From DAISJI01 sp964559835 (GTDB lineage Bacteria > Acidobacteriota > Terriglobia > Terriglobales > Acidobacteriaceae), in NCBI GenBank assembly GCA_964559835.1, contig CAZLJE010000018.1, positions 1 through 64,000 on the forward strand: a DNA stretch of 64,000 nucleotides. The letters are read 5' to 3'. The translations under genes were made by a program, and so were the position numbers. Below the pieces are notes generated by a model. That model was given only the letters and a program-made list of their open reading frames with translations. It did no database searches and was not told where the DNA came from. This document shows, piece after piece, positions 43,585 through 52,453 of this stretch (position 1 is its first letter; each line of letters begins with the position of its first letter).

Positions 43585-46326
43585 ATGGCCCGCGCTCCCG
43601 CATTCCTGGCCGCTGTCGCGTTCGCCGCTGGAGTGTGGCTGGGCGGCGCGGCGTGGCGTCCGCCGATTTGGTGGTTGGTTGCCGTGCTAGCTTGCGCGGC
43701 CGCAGCTCTGGTTATCGTGCGCTCGTCTCGCGTCGCGTTGTCCTTGGCGTTGCTGGCGCTGATTGCCTTGGGAGCACTGGAGGTCGGGGCTCGGAATCAA
43801 GGCAGCGCGGAAAGACGAGACAGAGTTCTCGGCCCGTTTCTGGCCGCGGACGAAGTGCAGGTCACCGCGCATGTGCTGCGTGATAGCATGTCGCGGCCGC
43901 GTGGAAAGTCCAGCGGCGAAGTGGTGGATGTCGAGACGGAATGTGTCGCGGCGATGTCTCACGAACAGGAAGCGAGCAACGCGGCCGAGGGCGGCCGCGC
44001 TACAACGGACGTTGATCCGCAGCCGCTGGCGTTGAGCGACGAAGGTCCTTCAGTCTACGCGGCAATGCGCAAGCCGGAGAAGCGTCGGCGAGCAGCTAAG
44101 CGCGCGCAAACTGCGGCGTCGATCGGCCCGTGCGTCGCAGCTGAGGCAGGTCTGAGGATCACGGTCTATCCGCACGACAGCGGCGAAGACGACGAGGATG
44201 ACAGCGCAGGCAAGTTGCCGGCGTTCTTGTATGGACAGCGAGTTCGGTTCATCGCGCGCCTGCGGGAGCCGCGGAATTTCGGCAATCCTGGCGCGTGGGA
44301 CTACGTTGGGTATCTGCGCACGGCCGACATCGTTGCGCTTGGCTCCGTGCGTGCGGACCGCATCGAAGTGCTGCCGGGATTCAGCGGCACGCGCATAGGC
44401 GATTGGCGGGCGCGCGTCCGGCGCAGCATCCTCGGGCATATCAATGGACTTTGGGGCGGTAGTCGCGGGCGCCTGATCGCTGCCATGGTGGTCGGCGACA
44501 AATCCGACCTGCGGCGCGAAGTCCGCACCGACTTCCAGCGCACCGGCATCTTCCACATCCTGGTGGTTTCGGGAATGAATGTCGGGATCATCGCCTTCGT
44601 CATCTTCTGGGTGCTGCGGCGGATGCGCATCGGTGACCTGACGTGTTCGGTGCTGACGGTGGTGCTCTCGTGCGGATACGCGGTCGTCACCGACGGCGGC
44701 GCGCCGATCCTGCGCGCCGTTCTGATGCTGGCGATCTATCTGGGAGCGCGGCTGCTCTACCGCGAGCGCGCGCCGCTCAACGCAGTCGGACTCGCTGGGC
44801 TGGTGCTGCTTGTTGCCGATCCGCGAGCGCTGTTCGACCCCAGTTTTCAGCTCACGTTTGTCTCGGTGGCGGCGATCGCTGGGATCGCCGTGCCGCTGCT
44901 GGAGCGCACCTGCGAACCTTACCGCCACGCGTTACGGCATTTGGATTCGCTGGCATTTGATCTGACGCTTGCACCGCGGCTGGCGCAGTTCCGGCTCGAC
45001 CTCCGCTTGCTGGAGAGGAAGGCTGGCGCGCTCGTGAACAGGCGTTTGGCGCGCTTTGCGCTGGTCGGCGGATTGCGCGCGGGCTTGTCGGCGCTGGAGC
45101 TGATCGTGGTTTCCGCGGTCGCGCAATGCGCGCTGGCGCTGCCGATGGCCGTTTACTTCCATCGCGCGGTACTGGTGGGATTGCCCGCAAACTTGATCGT
45201 TGTCCCGTTAACCGGGATCCTCATGCCTGCCGCGACGGCTGCCGTGGCGCTGGCGTATGTCTCGCCGATGCTGGCGAAACCGGCTGCGTGGATTACGGCA
45301 TGGTCGCTGGACGGAATTCTGGGCACTGTGCGTGTTGTCGGCGGTTGGCGCGCGTCGGTCTGGAGAATCCCTGCGCCGGGCTTGCCGGTCGCTGTATTGT
45401 GCGCTGCGGCTGTGGTGTTCTGCATTGTTGCGGTGCGAAGGAACCGCTGGGTGGCCGCTGCGGGTTGCGCAGCGCTTGCGATCTCGGCCGCGTGTGTCGC
45501 TGTGATTCCTCCGCGGGTTCAGGTGCAAAGCGGGCGACTGGAATTTACGGCCATCGACGTCGGACAGGCCGATTCGACGCTGATCATCACGCCCGAGGGC
45601 CGGACGGTGCTGGTGGATGCCGCCGGATCGTTCGGGCCGTTCCAGTCGGAATTCGATTTCGGTGAGGACGTGATCTCGCCGTACCTGTGGTCGCGCGGCA
45701 TCACCCGGCTGGACGCGGTGGCGATCACGCACGGACACTCCGACCACATCGGCGGGATGCATAGCGTGATCGCGAACTTCCGCCCGCGCGAGCTCTGGAT
45801 CGGACCCAATGCGCCAGATCGCATGCTGGACTCTGTGGTCGAGCAGGCGCGCTCGGCGGGAATGACGGTCCGGACGCTGGCGGTCCCGGATGAATTCTCG
45901 TTTGGCGGAGCAGGATTTCGTGTCTTCTCGCCGCCGAAGGGTTGGGAAACAAAAGACAAGGTCCGGAACCAGGATTCGCTGGTGCTGCGCGCGAGTTACG
46001 GCGAGACATCGGCCTTGATCACCGGCGATGCCGACAAAAAGATGGAGCGCAGGATGCTGCTGGAGACGCCGCGAGCGACGCTGCTGCACGTCGCGCATAA
46101 TGGCAGCGCGACGTCGACATCGGTCGAGTTCTTACAAGCGGTGCAGCCCCGTTACGCTGTGATTTCGGTGGGACGGAAAAACCAGTTTCGGCATCCGCGG
46201 CAGGAGGTGCTGGAGCGGCTGGCCGCCCAAGGGGTCATTACCTATCGCACCGACGTGAATGGGGCATCCTCGTTCTTGCTCGACGGCAAAACTATCACGG
46301 TTGTTCCGGCGTGGCTTCGTCAGTGA
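43585..46326 (+). CDS. comEC: ComEC/Rec2 DNA uptake channel
   Basis: Inner-membrane channel for single-stranded DNA in natural transformation. 913 residues from ATG at 43585; the eight codons upstream belong to a GATTTGTGATT-type repeat. N-terminal helices and an OB-like DUF4131 region, the Competence domain (GDKSDLRREVRTDFQRTGIF, VVSGMNVGIIAFVIFWVLRR), and a C-terminal metallo-beta-lactamase domain with HGHSDH at 716-721 and TGDADKKMERRML. A 55-residue low-similarity stretch in the OB-like region (about 125-180) contains a repeat-encoded NAAEGGRATTD. Other transformation genes are not in this window. Confidence 0.93.
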   Translation: MARAPAFLAAVAFAAGVWLGGAAWRPPIWWLVAVLACAAAALVIVRSSRVALSLALLALIALGALEVGARNQGSAERRDRVLGPFLAADEVQVTAHVLRDSMSRPRGKSSGEVVDVETECVAAMSHEQEASNAAEGGRATTDVDPQPLALSDEGPSVYAAMRKPEKRRRAAKRAQTAASIGPCVAAEAGLRITVYPHDSGEDDEDDSAGKLPAFLYGQRVRFIARLREPRNFGNPGAWDYVGYLRTADIVALGSVRADRIEVLPGFSGTRIGDWRARVRRSILGHINGLWGGSRGRLIAAMVVGDKSDLRREVRTDFQRTGIFHILVVSGMNVGIIAFVIFWVLRRMRIGDLTCSVLTVVLSCGYAVVTDGGAPILRAVLMLAIYLGARLLYRERAPLNAVGLAGLVLLVADPRALFDPSFQLTFVSVAAIAGIAVPLLERTCEPYRHALRHLDSLAFDLTLAPRLAQFRLDLRLLERKAGALVNRRLARFALVGGLRAGLSALELIVVSAVAQCALALPMAVYFHRAVLVGLPANLIVVPLTGILMPAATAAVALAYVSPMLAKPAAWITAWSLDGILGTVRVVGGWRASVWRIPAPGLPVAVLCAAAVVFCIVAVRRNRWVAAAGCAALAISAACVAVIPPRVQVQSGRLEFTAIDVGQADSTLIITPEGRTVLVDAAGSFGPFQSEFDFGEDVISPYLWSRGITRLDAVAITHGHSDHIGGMHSVIANFRPRELWIGPNAPDRMLDSVVEQARSAGMTVRTLAVPDEFSFGGAGFRVFSPPKGWETKDKVRNQDSLVLRASYGETSALITGDADKKMERRMLLETPRATLLHVAHNGSATSTSVEFLQAVQPRYAVISVGRKNQFRHPRQEVLERLAAQGVITYRTDVNGASSFLLDGKTITVVPAWLRQ
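43981..44004. repeat. Palindromic GC repeat inside comEC
   Basis: GCGGCCGAGGGCGGCCGCGC then TACA; this unit is known as a dispersed intergenic repeat in several phyla. Here it encodes AAEGGRAT in frame within a stretch that does not match ComEC relatives. Confidence 0.55.
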
Positions 46327-46579
46327 CGTCGCAATCCGTCAGGGGCTCCCGGCCCGATTGTTCGATCAATGCGCGCGCGTCGACCGCCTGTTCCGCGGGG
46401 ACCCGTATGATCAAGCCGCCGACCCCAGGCAAAACATCGAGGGGCACCTCGCCGGTCATGAGTGCCGGGATGCCCGCAGATTCCAAAAGTCCTTTGACTA
46501 CCAGGGCTTCGGGTTCGTCCATCGTTTCGAAGACATCTACGAGTTCGTCGTGTTCGTGCGACACCGGTTGAGTGGCCAT
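46295..46579 (-). CDS. DUF2007-type putative signal-transducing protein
   Basis: 94 residues, ATG at 46579 with GAGAGG upstream. ELVDVFETMDEPEALVVKGLLESAGIPAL and IIRVPAEQAVDARALIE match the DUF2007 ferredoxin-like pattern (a short protein or tail that may bind small ligands). Its last 32 bases overlap the comEC 3' end on the other strand, so the two genes are convergent and overlapping. Confidence 0.75.
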   Translation of the reverse strand: MATQPVSHEHDELVDVFETMDEPEALVVKGLLESAGIPALMTGEVPLDVLPGVGGLIIRVPAEQAVDARALIEQSGREPLTDCDVTDEATPEQP

Positions 46580-46915
46580 TATTCCTCTCCCGTGCTTGGA
46601 TGCAAGAAGCGACTGGTAAACGGCGAAAAGCGCGTTATGATGCGCTTAAATCGTAGCAGACATCGAGAACTATGGCGGCGGAGAACGCGTCTGTGCGGTG
46701 TTTCCGGTCCCGACTCGGAACAGTCTGCATTGGGGTGAGTTGAGGGTGGGCGTTTTTTCAGCTACCAGCGACCTGCACGCGTACGCTGCAACGGGCAGAG
46801 GGTCCGGGTCATCCAATCGTACGAACGATCTTTGTCAGAATCCGCGCGGACGAAGGTGTCCGCCCGCAGGCCGCTTGAGCGGCCTCTATTTTTCGGAGTC
46901 GTAACGAGGGTACCC
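46580..46915 (+). other. Gene-free stretch with structured leader of the 46916 gene
   Basis: No credible coding frame over 336 bases. On the plus strand three hairpins follow each other: ATCGT-ACGA-ACGAT (46816-46829), GCGGAC-GAAGGT-GTCCGC (46846-46863) and GGCCGC-TTGA-GCGGCC with a U-run (46869-46893). A ribosome-binding GAGG and the ATG follow at once. This could be an attenuating leader or the 3' end of a small RNA. Confidence 0.45.
46869..46893 (+). terminator. Intrinsic terminator in front of a gene
   Basis: GGCCGC-TTGA-GCGGCC followed by TCTATTTTT, 22 bases before the ATG of the 91-residue protein on the same strand. It is either the end of an upstream small RNA or a conditional attenuator. 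Confidence 0.65.
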
Positions 46916-47191
46916 ATGGAATACGCGGAACCGCGAGCATCCCACGCCGCACAATCGAAGAGTGAACTGGAAGAGGAAGCGCGCAAGATCCGCCGCCTGC
47001 AAACGGTCATGAACATGGTGATGTCGGAGATCGCGATGAGCTCAGACATGACGGTCGAGCTGGCGTCGGAGATGGCGGCGAACATGCGGCGCTATGCACT
47101 GTCGCTGTTTCCGGGAAAAGAACTCGCGTGGGACCTGATCTACAAGCCGCGACTGCAGCGGCTGATGAACGAGAGGTTCAGACTGCAGTAA
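46916..47191 (+). CDS. Small conserved hypothetical protein
   Basis: 91 residues from ATG at 46916 with GAGGG upstream. Helical and charged: SELEEEARKIRRLQTVMNMV, then SDMTVELASEMAANMRRYAL, then FPGKELAWDLIYKPRLQRLM. No membrane segment and no enzyme motif; size and composition suit a regulatory or adaptor protein. It sits right after a terminator-like hairpin, so expression may depend on read-through. A frame from 46832 would translate the hairpins and is not preferred. Confidence 0.7.
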   Translation: MEYAEPRASHAAQSKSELEEEARKIRRLQTVMNMVMSEIAMSSDMTVELASEMAANMRRYALSLFPGKELAWDLIYKPRLQRLMNERFRLQ

Positions 47192-47258
47192 GAACGGGCT
47201 GTGGGCGTTGGGCTTTAGGAAACCGCATCCGTACGAACGGTCGTCGTACTCCGATCCT

Positions 47259-48491
47259 TCACGCAGTCAATATCACACATTTCAGATACGCCGTTTCCGG
47301 AACACTGAGCAGGACGGGGTGGTCTTGCGACTGGCCGCGGCGTTCGAGTACTTTCAGCGGGCGGCGCGCATCGAAGCTGGCGGCGCGCAGCATCTCCAGA
47401 AAATCTGCCTCGCTGACGTGGAACGAGCAGGAGCACGTGACCAGCACGCCGCCGGGGCGGAGCATCTTTAACGCGCGCAGGTTCAGCTCCTTGTAGCCGC
47501 GCATGGCGGTGTCGAGTGTCTTTTTGGCTTTTGCGAATGCCGGCGGATCGAGGACGATGGTGTCGTACTGTTCGCCGACGCTGGAGTAGTCCTTCAGCAG
47601 ATCGAAGGCGTTGGCTTCGATCCATTCGATGTTGCTCGAGTGCTGCTCGCGGTTGAGTTGCTCGTTCTGCTCCGCGACTTCGAGCGCCGGGCGGGAGCTG
47701 TCGACCGCACTGACCTGATCGCAACGGCGCGCAAGGTGGAGCGCGAAGCCGCCCTGGTAGGTGAAGACGTCGAGGGCGCGACCACGGGCATATTTCGCGG
47801 CTGCGGCGTAATTCTGGCGCTGGTCGAGAAAGGCGCCGGTCTTCTGGCCGCCGAGGCCGTGGAAGTTGAACATCACCCCGTTCAGTTGAAACGTCGTGTC
47901 CTGCTTGTTGCCGTGCAGCAGGCCTTCGTCGCGCGGCGGGAGGGCTTCGAGCTTGCGGATTCGAGGGTCGACGTTCTCTATGACTCCGGCCGGCGAGAGC
48001 TGTTGGACAAGTTCTTCGAGGACCAGATCGCGGATCTCCTGGCGGTCCATCGCCTGGGTCAGCACCTGGAGCGCGAGGACGTCGTTGTACTTGTCGATGA
48101 CGAGGCCGGGAAGGCCATCGGCTTCGCTGAAGATGAGGCGATACGCGTCCGTGTTCTCGACAATGCGCCCGCGGTATTCGATGGCTGCCTGTACGCGGCG
48201 CCGGAGTTCAGGGAGAAGATCGACGGTTTTGATCTTCTCAATACCCAGGAAACGTAGCGCTATCTGCGAGGAACTCGAATAGAGCGCGGTGCCGAGGAAC
48301 TTGCCGGCTTCGTCGAGAACGGTGACCAGGGAGGCGGGGGCGAGTTCGTCCTGCTTGAGGATGTCGGAGCGGTAGACCCAGACGTGGCCGTGGCGGAGTC
48401 GGGCGGAGGCGCGCCAGTGCACGGTGACCGTGGGATGAGTCGCTGCTGGACGCGACGCTTTCTCGCGAACGCGCGCTGTAGAATTCACCAT
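47259..48491 (-). CDS. rlmI: 23S rRNA (cytosine-C5)-methyltransferase, RlmI-like
   Basis: 410 residues from ATG at 48491. N-terminal PUA domain (HWRASARLRHGHVWVYRSDI), then RFLGIEKIKTV, EYRGRIVENTDAYRLIFSEADGLPGLVIDKY (shown as separate conserved stretches in the family), SAM motif ALDVFTYQGGFALHLA, VLDPPAFAKAKK, and catalytic Cys in VLVTCSCSFHVS. RlmI methylates C1962 of 23S rRNA in E. coli; the RlmI/RlmK assignment is by family. The start is only 25 bases from a divergent start at 48517, so both genes share a very short control region. Repeats of GGGCGTTGGGC type follow its 3' end. Confidence 0.88.
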   Translation of the reverse strand: MVNSTARVREKASRPAATHPTVTVHWRASARLRHGHVWVYRSDILKQDELAPASLVTVLDEAGKFLGTALYSSSSQIALRFLGIEKIKTVDLLPELRRRVQAAIEYRGRIVENTDAYRLIFSEADGLPGLVIDKYNDVLALQVLTQAMDRQEIRDLVLEELVQQLSPAGVIENVDPRIRKLEALPPRDEGLLHGNKQDTTFQLNGVMFNFHGLGGQKTGAFLDQRQNYAAAAKYARGRALDVFTYQGGFALHLARRCDQVSAVDSSRPALEVAEQNEQLNREQHSSNIEWIEANAFDLLKDYSSVGEQYDTIVLDPPAFAKAKKTLDTAMRGYKELNLRALKMLRPGGVLVTCSCSFHVSEADFLEMLRAASFDARRPLKVLERRGQSQDHPVLLSVPETAYLKCVILTA

Positions 48492-48516
48492 ATGGGAATT
48501 GTATCGGAGGGCTGTT

Positions 48517-48726
48517 ATGGTCCGCCGCAAGCGGGCGACAAAGCGCTTACCAGCAACTAAGAAGGCTCAGGCGCCTGCGCGTCGCAAACAGTCGGGAATT
48601 GCTGAACGGTTGATGAAGATTGCAAAGGAATCTGCGCCGCTGTGGAAAGAGCCGTTCCGCTCCATGACTCAGAAGGAGCTTGATGACCTGCTGTACGACG
48701 ACCGTGGTTTACCGCGTGAAGACTGA
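48517..48726 (+). CDS. Small basic protein, antitoxin-like
   Basis: 69 residues from ATG at 48517, with GGAGG 6 bases upstream. Strongly basic N terminus (VRRKRATKRLPATKKAQAPA) followed by an acidic helix ending LDDLLYDDRGLPRED. A C-terminal LYDDRGLP-type ending occurs in some VapB-like antitoxins, but no toxin gene is adjacent: the next gene starts on the other strand and has a zinc ribbon. Function open. Confidence 0.6.
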   Translation: MVRRKRATKRLPATKKAQAPARRKQSGIAERLMKIAKESAPLWKEPFRSMTQKELDDLLYDDRGLPRED

Positions 48727-48732
48727 TGCGGC

Positions 48733-49797
48733 TTACTGCCCGCTCGGTGGGGCGGCGGCTTCGGTCTGCGGCTGCGGCTCGGGAATCTGCATCTTCAGAT
48801 CCTCCAGCATCATCTCCGGCAAGCCGTCTTTCACTTCGTCGATATGCGGGTTGGGGTGGACATCCATACGCGTGCCCGCCTTGATGTAATCGGCGAATTC
48901 ATCCTGGAAGATCCTGCCGGTGTGGCGGACGGTCTTATTGAGAGGGTGTCCGTCCTGCGCGTCGAATATGCGGCAGGCGCAATTGCCCTTCTCGTTCACC
49001 ATTCCGACGAACACACCGTGCTCGCCGATGGTCGGAACGTAGTACCAGGCTTTCTCGATGCGATCGCTGATGCCGCCGAGGCTTGCGTCCTCGCGCTCGG
49101 GGTTATACCAGAGGATGCGGTGGCAGGAGTCGCAGATGATGATCTGCTCATTGGTGCGGACGTCGTTGTAGACCTGCGGGCGCAGCATCACCTGGCAGAC
49201 GCCGCACTTGTGATCGATGGCCTCCGCCAGCGCCGTACCCCGAAGCTTCAACACGCGGTCGTACTGCCGGAGCGTGCTTTCCTGGATGGCGCCGCGCAGC
49301 GTGTCGCGCTTGCCTCTCCACTCCTTCAGCAGCTTTTCGTCTTCTTCCGTTCGGGCGCGCGCGTCGGCTTTTTCCTTCTCGATCTCGGCGGTTTCCGCCT
49401 TCAGGTCGGCTTCGGCGCGCTTCAGATTGGCGGTCAGAGACTCGGCTGAGACCATCTGCTCGAGGATCTTGTCTTCGTTCTCACGTATGTGCTGCTGCGC
49501 GTATTCGACTTCCTGCGTGAGCGCCCTGTACTCCTGGTTGGTCTTCACGCCGAGCATCTGGTCGCGATATTTCGATATTTTCTGCTGCAGGTCCTGGATG
49601 GCGCTCTCGTACTTGCGCTTGTTGGCTTCGCCGGTCTTGATTTCGGCTTCGGCGTCGGCTTTGCGCTTGCGGGCGTCAGCCAATTGCTCTTCGATAGCGG
49701 CCACGCGCTTGGGCAGCGCGGCGACCTCGGCATTGAGTCGGGCAATCTCGCGGTCCGCGACTTGCAATTCCTGCAGATTCTTTATGTCTGGGTGCAT
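48733..49797 (-). CDS. Coiled-coil protein with C4 zinc ribbon (DUF164/zf-RING_7 type)
   Basis: 354 residues from ATG at 49797. Residues about 5-190 are one long coiled coil (LQELQVADREIARLNAEV and on). The zinc ribbon is CGVC ... ICDSC around residue 205-232. The C-terminal 110 residues (GISDRIEKAWYYVPTIGEHGV ... NCACRIFDAQDGHPL) are an extra domain not seen in the short relatives, followed by a Pro/Gln-rich end. Relatives (HP0958/CT398 type) bind nucleic acid or flagellar export partners. The role here is not known. Confidence 0.82.
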   Translation of the reverse strand: MHPDIKNLQELQVADREIARLNAEVAALPKRVAAIEEQLADARKRKADAEAEIKTGEANKRKYESAIQDLQQKISKYRDQMLGVKTNQEYRALTQEVEYAQQHIRENEDKILEQMVSAESLTANLKRAEADLKAETAEIEKEKADARARTEEDEKLLKEWRGKRDTLRGAIQESTLRQYDRVLKLRGTALAEAIDHKCGVCQVMLRPQVYNDVRTNEQIIICDSCHRILWYNPEREDASLGGISDRIEKAWYYVPTIGEHGVFVGMVNEKGNCACRIFDAQDGHPLNKTVRHTGRIFQDEFADYIKAGTRMDVHPNPHIDEVKDGLPEMMLEDLKMQIPEPQPQTEAAAPPSGQ

Positions 49798-49930
49798 CAG
49801 GACTTCGGATTTCCTCAGAAAATTGTAGCACGCGGCGTTGACGATGCGCCGCCACACGCCGCCACCGCACCAGTAGGCGTAAGTGTTTTCCCCGATTGAG
49901 CCGGAGTTCAGCACTACCTACCATGGTTCG

Positions 49931-50194
49931 ATGATTCCGGAGATCTCACGCCTGCTGCTCGGACTGCTGATCGCGTTCTTCCATCGTCCGTTCGCCGACT
50001 TCATGCTGCGGCAGGAACGGGTGCTGGTCGTCATGTTCCGGCAGCGCGGTGTGCCGTACCCGGCCACTCCAACCACGGAAACGACGCGGAATTTTTATTT
50101 CGGCATCGGCATCGCTCTCGCCATGTATGAACTGGTGCGCATCTGGATGATGCTGCACCCGACCGCGCCGATCTCCACGTTCTTCATCGGCTAA
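49931..50194 (+). CDS. Small membrane protein
   Basis: 87 residues from ATG at 49931. Hydrophobic segments at about 6-17 and 54-72 (FYFGIGIALAMYELVRIWMML) with a polar RQERVLVVMFRQRGVPYPA loop between. No recognised family. Located between divergent neighbours and upstream of queD by 126 bases. No good Shine-Dalgarno; a GTG at 49883 would add 16 residues. Confidence 0.55.
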   Translation: MIPEISRLLLGLLIAFFHRPFADFMLRQERVLVVMFRQRGVPYPATPTTETTRNFYFGIGIALAMYELVRIWMMLHPTAPISTFFIG

Positions 50195-50320
50195 CTTCCG
50201 GTTTCCCGCAATTTGCTTCTAACCTGAGGGCGTTGCGTCCGGTGACGTGCTCGCTGCCTGCTAAAATAGTGGGTTCACAAGACTGTGTGACGCCTCCAGT
50301 GTCACGCGGGTGCGGAGAGT

Positions 50321-50698
50321 ATGTTCGAAGTCAGCGTTGAAGACACATTTGCGGCGGGACACGCGCTGCGCGGTTACCGCGGCAAGTGCGAAAATCCGCA
50401 CGGACACAATTACAAAGTCCAGATCACCCTCGCGGGCGAGAGCCTCGACAACATCGGCCTGCTCTACGACTTCAAGGACCTGAAGGCGACGATGGGTGAG
50501 GTCGTCGACCGGCTCGACCACCAGTACCTGAACGACATCGCTCCCTTCCAAGAGCTGAACCCCTCGGCCGAGAACATGGCGCGCTACTTCTACCAGGAGT
50601 GCACGGCGAAGCTGAACGCTGCTACGGACGGCCGCGTCCGCGTAAAGCAGGTCAAGATCTGGGAGACCGACACCACCACGGCCACGTATTTCGAGTAA
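50321..50698 (+). CDS. queD: 6-carboxy-5,6,7,8-tetrahydropterin synthase QueD
   Basis: Second step of the queuosine/7-deazaguanine pathway, from dihydroneopterin triphosphate. 125 residues, ATG start. Zinc ligands His14 (AGHAL), His27 and His29 (HGHNY), catalytic Cys23 (KCENPHGH). Ends KIWETDTTTATYFE, as usual. queE and queC lie downstream, separated by a gene on the other strand. The leader (50195-50320) contains GTGAC/GTCAC pairing, but no recognisable preQ1 riboswitch. Confidence 0.96.
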   Translation: MFEVSVEDTFAAGHALRGYRGKCENPHGHNYKVQITLAGESLDNIGLLYDFKDLKATMGEVVDRLDHQYLNDIAPFQELNPSAENMARYFYQECTAKLNAATDGRVRVKQVKIWETDTTTATYFE

Positions 50699-50702
50699 AG
50701 AT

Positions 50703-50781
50703 TGGCTTTGGGCGTTGGGTTTTGGGCTTTACGAAGTTCGAGTGAAATCCAGTCCTGCCTAATGCCCAACGCCTAAAGCCC
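50703..50781. repeat. Hairpin of short-period repeats (GGGCGTTGGGCTTT family)
   Basis: Left arm GGCTTTGGGCGTTGGGTTTT then GGGCTTT, right arm AATGCCCAACGCCTAAAGCC. It starts four bases after queD and ends at the stop codon of the convergent sialidase-fold gene. Confidence 0.75.
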
Positions 50782-52254
50782 TTATTTCACTACTGCCGTA
50801 AAGACTTCTTCCATAGCTCCCACGGAGCAGTTCGGCAGCGACTGCTGGTTGCGCCGGCTGTCGGTCCAGATCGGGTGCGAGGTCCCGCCGAACGACACCA
50901 ATCCCGCATAATCGCCTTGCTGGTTGCCGTAGTCGATGGCGCTGCACGGATACACGCCGTTGCAATCGTGTTCGTTCGAGCTGACATCGCTCACCCGCGT
51001 ATTCGGCGAACCGAACGAGACGCCACCATTGGTGGATTGCGTGAAGTAGTAATCGGTCATGTAGCGCGAGCCGGTCAGGTCGTTGCGCGTATCGTAGAAG
51101 GCAACATTGACCGCGCCGTTCGTGGGGTCAACCGAAAGCCAGTGGTTGAAGCGATCCACCGCGAAGTTCAGGTTGTCGGTGACAGAGGCCGGCTTCGTCC
51201 ACGAGTTGCCGAAATCATCCGAGTAGGACAGGAAGATGTCCGTATCGGCGCCTGCAAGGTCCATCCACGAGCAGTAGAGACGTCCGTTGTGCGCACCGCC
51301 CGAGACATCCACGCCGCACGACGGATACACCAGTGCGCCGCGGGAGAACTCGGCAGGAATGGCGATATCGAAAGCCAGGTTCTTGCTCGCCACTACCGCC
51401 GGCTTTCCCCAGGTGGCGCCGCCGTCGAACGACCGGTTCACGACGATGGTGTTCGCGAGGTAGTCGTTCCAGGCGACGTAGACTTCGCCATTCGGTCCGA
51501 CAAACGGCTGAGCACCGATCGCGCCGCTCGGGCCGGAAGGCGCATCGATGCGGCGGACCGCGAAAGTGGCGCCGTGGTCGAAGGAGTTCGCGAGCAGGAT
51601 GCCACCGCCGCTGGAGCCGCCGCTGGCCGCGTCCCAAGCGAGATAAACATTGTCGCGGAACTGGCTGTTGGTGTTCGTGTCGGCGGCAATCATTGGCTTG
51701 TCATTGAAGTGGTCGCCGCCGGTGCTGAAATTAAAGTAGGTGACGTTCGGATAAGTGGCGCCACCATCGGAAGAGCGGGCGACCGCCATCTCTGTGCCAT
51801 TGACGCCGTTCCCGTTCCCGAAGAAGACGACGATGTATCCGTAGAACACATTGCCTTGGGTGTCGAAGGCGAGCGTCGGGTCGGAACCGAATCGCGTGCC
51901 GTTCCCGATCGCCGCCGGCAGGGGCAGGTCCACGCCGCCCCACGAGGAGCCGCTGTCGGTCGAGAAATATCCGCGCATCGGGAGACGAAAGATCTCGTTC
52001 GATCCCGCGGCGAGCGTCTTGCTCTTGTTCGGGTTCAGGGTGATGAACACCTCGCTCTGCGGGCCGCATTCGTTCGATACATCAACGTTGCTGCCGACAC
52101 CCAGCGAACCGCCGCTGTTGGCGCCGATGTTCCCGCCGCCTTTCTTGACCAATTGTTGGTACTTGTTCCACCAGGTGGGGTGATTCGAGTTGTTCGTTTG
52201 TGCCGTTGCGATCACGGCGGCGAAGATGACGCTGGCCAGGAGAAAACGCTTCAA
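50782..52254 (-). CDS. Exported sialidase-fold (BNR/Asp-box) protein
   Basis: 490 residues, ATG start. Signal peptide KRFLLASVIFAAVIATA, mature end near QTNNSN. Several Asp-box-like repeats (STDSGSSWGG, RSSDGGATY, NSFDHGATF, RSFDGGATWGKP, YSDDFGNSWTKP) define a six-bladed propeller of the sialidase/BNR type. The catalytic Arg triad and Tyr/Glu pair of true sialidases cannot be confirmed, so the activity is open (glycosidase, lyase or plain binding). It is inserted on the opposite strand between queD and queE, with hairpin repeats on both sides (50703, 52340). Confidence 0.82.
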   Translation of the reverse strand: MKRFLLASVIFAAVIATAQTNNSNHPTWWNKYQQLVKKGGGNIGANSGGSLGVGSNVDVSNECGPQSEVFITLNPNKSKTLAAGSNEIFRLPMRGYFSTDSGSSWGGVDLPLPAAIGNGTRFGSDPTLAFDTQGNVFYGYIVVFFGNGNGVNGTEMAVARSSDGGATYPNVTYFNFSTGGDHFNDKPMIAADTNTNSQFRDNVYLAWDAASGGSSGGGILLANSFDHGATFAVRRIDAPSGPSGAIGAQPFVGPNGEVYVAWNDYLANTIVVNRSFDGGATWGKPAVVASKNLAFDIAIPAEFSRGALVYPSCGVDVSGGAHNGRLYCSWMDLAGADTDIFLSYSDDFGNSWTKPASVTDNLNFAVDRFNHWLSVDPTNGAVNVAFYDTRNDLTGSRYMTDYYFTQSTNGGVSFGSPNTRVSDVSSNEHDCNGVYPCSAIDYGNQQGDYAGLVSFGGTSHPIWTDSRRNQQSLPNCSVGAMEEVFTAVVK

Positions 52255-52339
52255 GGGAATCTCCTTTAGGGGAGGAGCTCGGACTGCGCCGGGGAATTAT
52301 GCATGTGCGCCAGAATTCGCGCAAATGGCGCGAAAACAA

Positions 52340-52433
52340 GTACTAAGCACTAAGTACCGAGAACCGACATGTCATATCCGGCTGCGCTCAAATCCACGTT
52401 GTCATGAGTCGCTACTCATTACTCGGTACTTTT
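52340..52433. repeat. Hairpin of short-period repeats (GTACTAAGCACTAAGTACC family)
   Basis: Left arm GTACTAAGCACTAAGTACCG then AGAACCGACATGTCAT, right arm GTCATGAGTCGCTACTCATT then ACTCGGTACTTTT. It lies in the divergent spacer and ends 21 bases before queE. Confidence 0.6.
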
Positions 52434-52453
52434 CTGCGAGAATAAAGGCTTCC

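Noticed and set aside
48517..48726. Toxin-antitoxin pair
   Set aside because: The small protein has an antitoxin-like end, but neither neighbour resembles a toxin.
50195..50320. preQ1 riboswitch before queD
   Set aside because: No recognisable preQ1 aptamer core (for example CCCTC with a downstream A-rich tail) could be found.
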